DNA of 64,000 nucleotides from Amaurobius ferox (taxonomy: Eukaryota; Arthropoda; Arachnida; Araneae; Amaurobiidae), in NCBI GenBank assembly GCA_951213105.1, contig OX578137.1:74933104-74997103 (forward strand). Direction: 5' to 3'. The notes below the pieces were generated by a model. The model did not search any database. It was not told the DNA's origin and worked only from the letters and a program-made list of their open reading frames with translations. Made by a program: the position numbers and the translations under genes. Shown in pieces: positions 57,644 to 60,600 of the stretch; the first letter of the stretch is position 1; each line of letters starts with the position of its first letter.

Positions 57644-60600
57644 GGTCCGCGCTAGCCATTCGCCTACGCGCCAAATGCGAAAAGATCGCAAAATTGGCGA
57701 TAAAAAAAATACTTTGGCGAAAAAAATGGCGAAGGATTTTTTGGAAACTGTGAAAATTTCGTAAATATTTTTTTGGGAAGTAATATGGAATAAAAGTCCT
57801 GTTTAATTTGGAATAAAAGTCCGATTTAATTTGGAATAAAAGTCCGATTCCAGACAAGTAGGCCTATGACATACGAGCGTTGTCTCCCGTCTGTTTTGGG
57901 GACGCTCGTTCTCGTGTGACAAGCTCCAGGTATTCTTTAATTCCCAACACGCTGCTCCTCAAAACGGACGGCAGACAGCGCATTCCTGTCTCTCAAGCGT
58001 CCTTGACCCACCGCGGCAATCAAAACATTATCTGGATTCCGTCCGTTATGTGAGCCGATTTTTTTTGTTAACCCTGAATCGCACAACCGTTAACCCCCCA
58101 ACACAGTTATTAGATACTCCCCAATAAACAAAACAAAAAAAAACACTTTCAACTTAAAATCTTGCATTATAGTTTTAAACAATCCGTGTTACAGAATTAT
58201 TTCTGAAAAGAGCCATTTTTTGTAGAAAACGACCAGCCGTAAACAGAGAAATAAGTGATAAACATTGAACGAAAATGTATGTATATTTTTTGATGACGCG
58301 TATACAATGGTAGTCCGGAGCATCTGGAGGGCAGAGAAATTAGAAGTGTGAGATTGTGTAATTACTACCGCATTGTTTTAGGATCGATTGTCTTACAGGA
58401 AAAAATAACTTTTAGACTTACGATGTTTTTTTTTTAGACTCCGCATATAAATCGACCCCCCCCCCCCCCCCCCCCCCCCCACTTTGAAGGTTTTTTTTTT
58501 TTTTTTCACAAATTTCTCGACTTACGCGAGTATATACGGTAAATAAAAAAAACATTTAACTTTAGTTAAAACCAACTGGAAAAGGTCACTGCTGAATATT
58601 ATCACAGATGCCAACTTGCTGTTTTCTGTTTTTGTCATAAGTTGAATCGTAGTTTATCTTTTTGTTACGAATTTTTAAGCCTGCCTGGCTTGTTTTCTTT
58701 CATCTTCATCATCATCTTTGTGGTTTTTATACGATCCTTACGCCTGCCTGAATTTTAAAACCAACATAAAAATTTATCCCTTAGATAGTTTTGGTGCCTA
58801 AGAAATATGATGATGATACTGCATATAAAAATATTATGGATGTAGCAAGAATTGGTTTCACATGTCCTATGACAACATCCATCGTTGAAAGAGGCTTTAG
58901 TAAACAGAACGTAAATTTCATTAAGTAGTAACATCAGAGTAAAAAATCTCAGTGACTTGATTCTTATATATAGTGAAGGGACAGATATGGATTGCCAGAT
59001 TTTAACTTTAAGGCAGCTTTTGAAAATTGGTGTTATAGTACAAAAATTCGACGCTTGCCTGGTTTATATGATAATGAAACTATATGAATTATAAAATAAA
59101 TTTGTCATTTTTGTAACTCATTGAGATCTTTCATTGGTAAATACAAGTTTAATTTACTAATAGCCTATTTAATGATTAAAAAAATGAAATCTACCCATCT
59201 TTATATCTTGTTTAGAATGAAATTAATATTATTAGCTGCATTATGGCTTAAAAGTAGAAATTTTTTTACCGATGGCGACGATAACTTTGACTAATAATCA
59301 TGTAATTTGGCTAATGATTTTTCAATTTGGCTAATTTGTTGGCTAACAGTTTTAAATTCCTAGCGCGGGCCCTGTATATATATATATATATATTATATAT
59401 ATATAAAATAAATATATATAAATATAAATATATATTTATATATAATATATATATATAAAATAAAATAAAATACTCTATACTTAAAATACTCTTGTATCTA
59501 AGCAGTTTAAACCTCATTGACACTCTTAATTTCTAGAGAATATGGCTGAATCAAAATTTAAATCTTCTTGGACTGAATAGATTTTCCATGGCTTAACTTC
59601 AGTTGTCAGACAACTGGAACAAATGTCATGAATGAATTGTAAATGTATTAGTTTTATAGTCGAGACCAAAGTGTGGAAGAAAAGAAAATACCTTCTGCTG
59701 AAACTAGAAGAATCCATTTCAAAAATTCAAACTTGTTATGTACTCCTGTCTATTACAGCAAATGGAAATTTTATAGCTTGAGTTTTAAAGAGATAGTGTT
59801 CTGCATGGGTTTGGGCTTAGGCCCGGGCTGGGCTGAGTTTTCTAACACTGTTTCGGGCCAGGTTGAGTCTTTTTTTTAAAAATTCATTATGATCAAGATG
59901 AACATATTTATTTTGAAAAAAATTTCAATGGATTTAAATTGAATGCATGAACTTATTGCTTTTATTTCACCTATGTAAGGATAAATGCTTAAGAAAACAA
60001 ACTCAATTCTCCTTACAAAATTTCACAAATTTATGTTTTTAACACATTTGAATACAAATAATTTCAGGCCGGCCAAGACACAGTTGTCTTTAGACCGAAT
60101 TCATTCTGCATTTATAAATTTCTTCAGCTTTAAGCATTGGTATTGACGGTTGGGTGAAAATCTGAAATTTCGGCACATGTAGAGCTCTAAAAGGAGAACA
60201 AACAGAACATACTTCGATCTTGAGCACGCTATCGTATTTTCATTCGATTATTGGGTTCGCTGGAAGGAGAATGAATGAGGAGAAAATAATTAGCGTATGT
60301 GGTTACAATGCAGACCTGACGGCTCTCTTAGAAAAAAGGCGTTGATAAGGCACACCAGCTAAGTTTGTGGAGGGGGTATTTGCAGGTGATGACATTTCAA
60401 TTTTCATTCATGGCAAGGGAAAGAATGGCTTTTGCTATAATTTTATGATGACGACAACTTGTTATTTATTTTTTTTTATGGAATCTCTTTTCGAAGTTGC
60501 CTACCTGACTGCAACTTCCAAAAATTGGCCATTCCCACCGAATTTTAACCCAGCAAGGATGGAAGGATGAGCAATTTCCAGAAACCTGTTTATTACACCT

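Larger units (their letters stand above)
57641..59374 (+). mobile_element. hAT element inserted in a TA microsatellite
   Basis: Terminal inverted repeats CAGGGTCCGCGCTAG (57641) and CTAGCGCGGGCCCTG (ending 59374), one mismatch, lie between two (TA)n tracts (57598-57640 and 59375 onward), consistent with an 8 bp TATATATA duplication. A transposase C-terminal remnant (58850-58930) shows the hAT dimerisation-domain motif. The middle carries a copy of the 0.58 kb dispersed repeat, so the element is composite. Confidence 0.8.
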
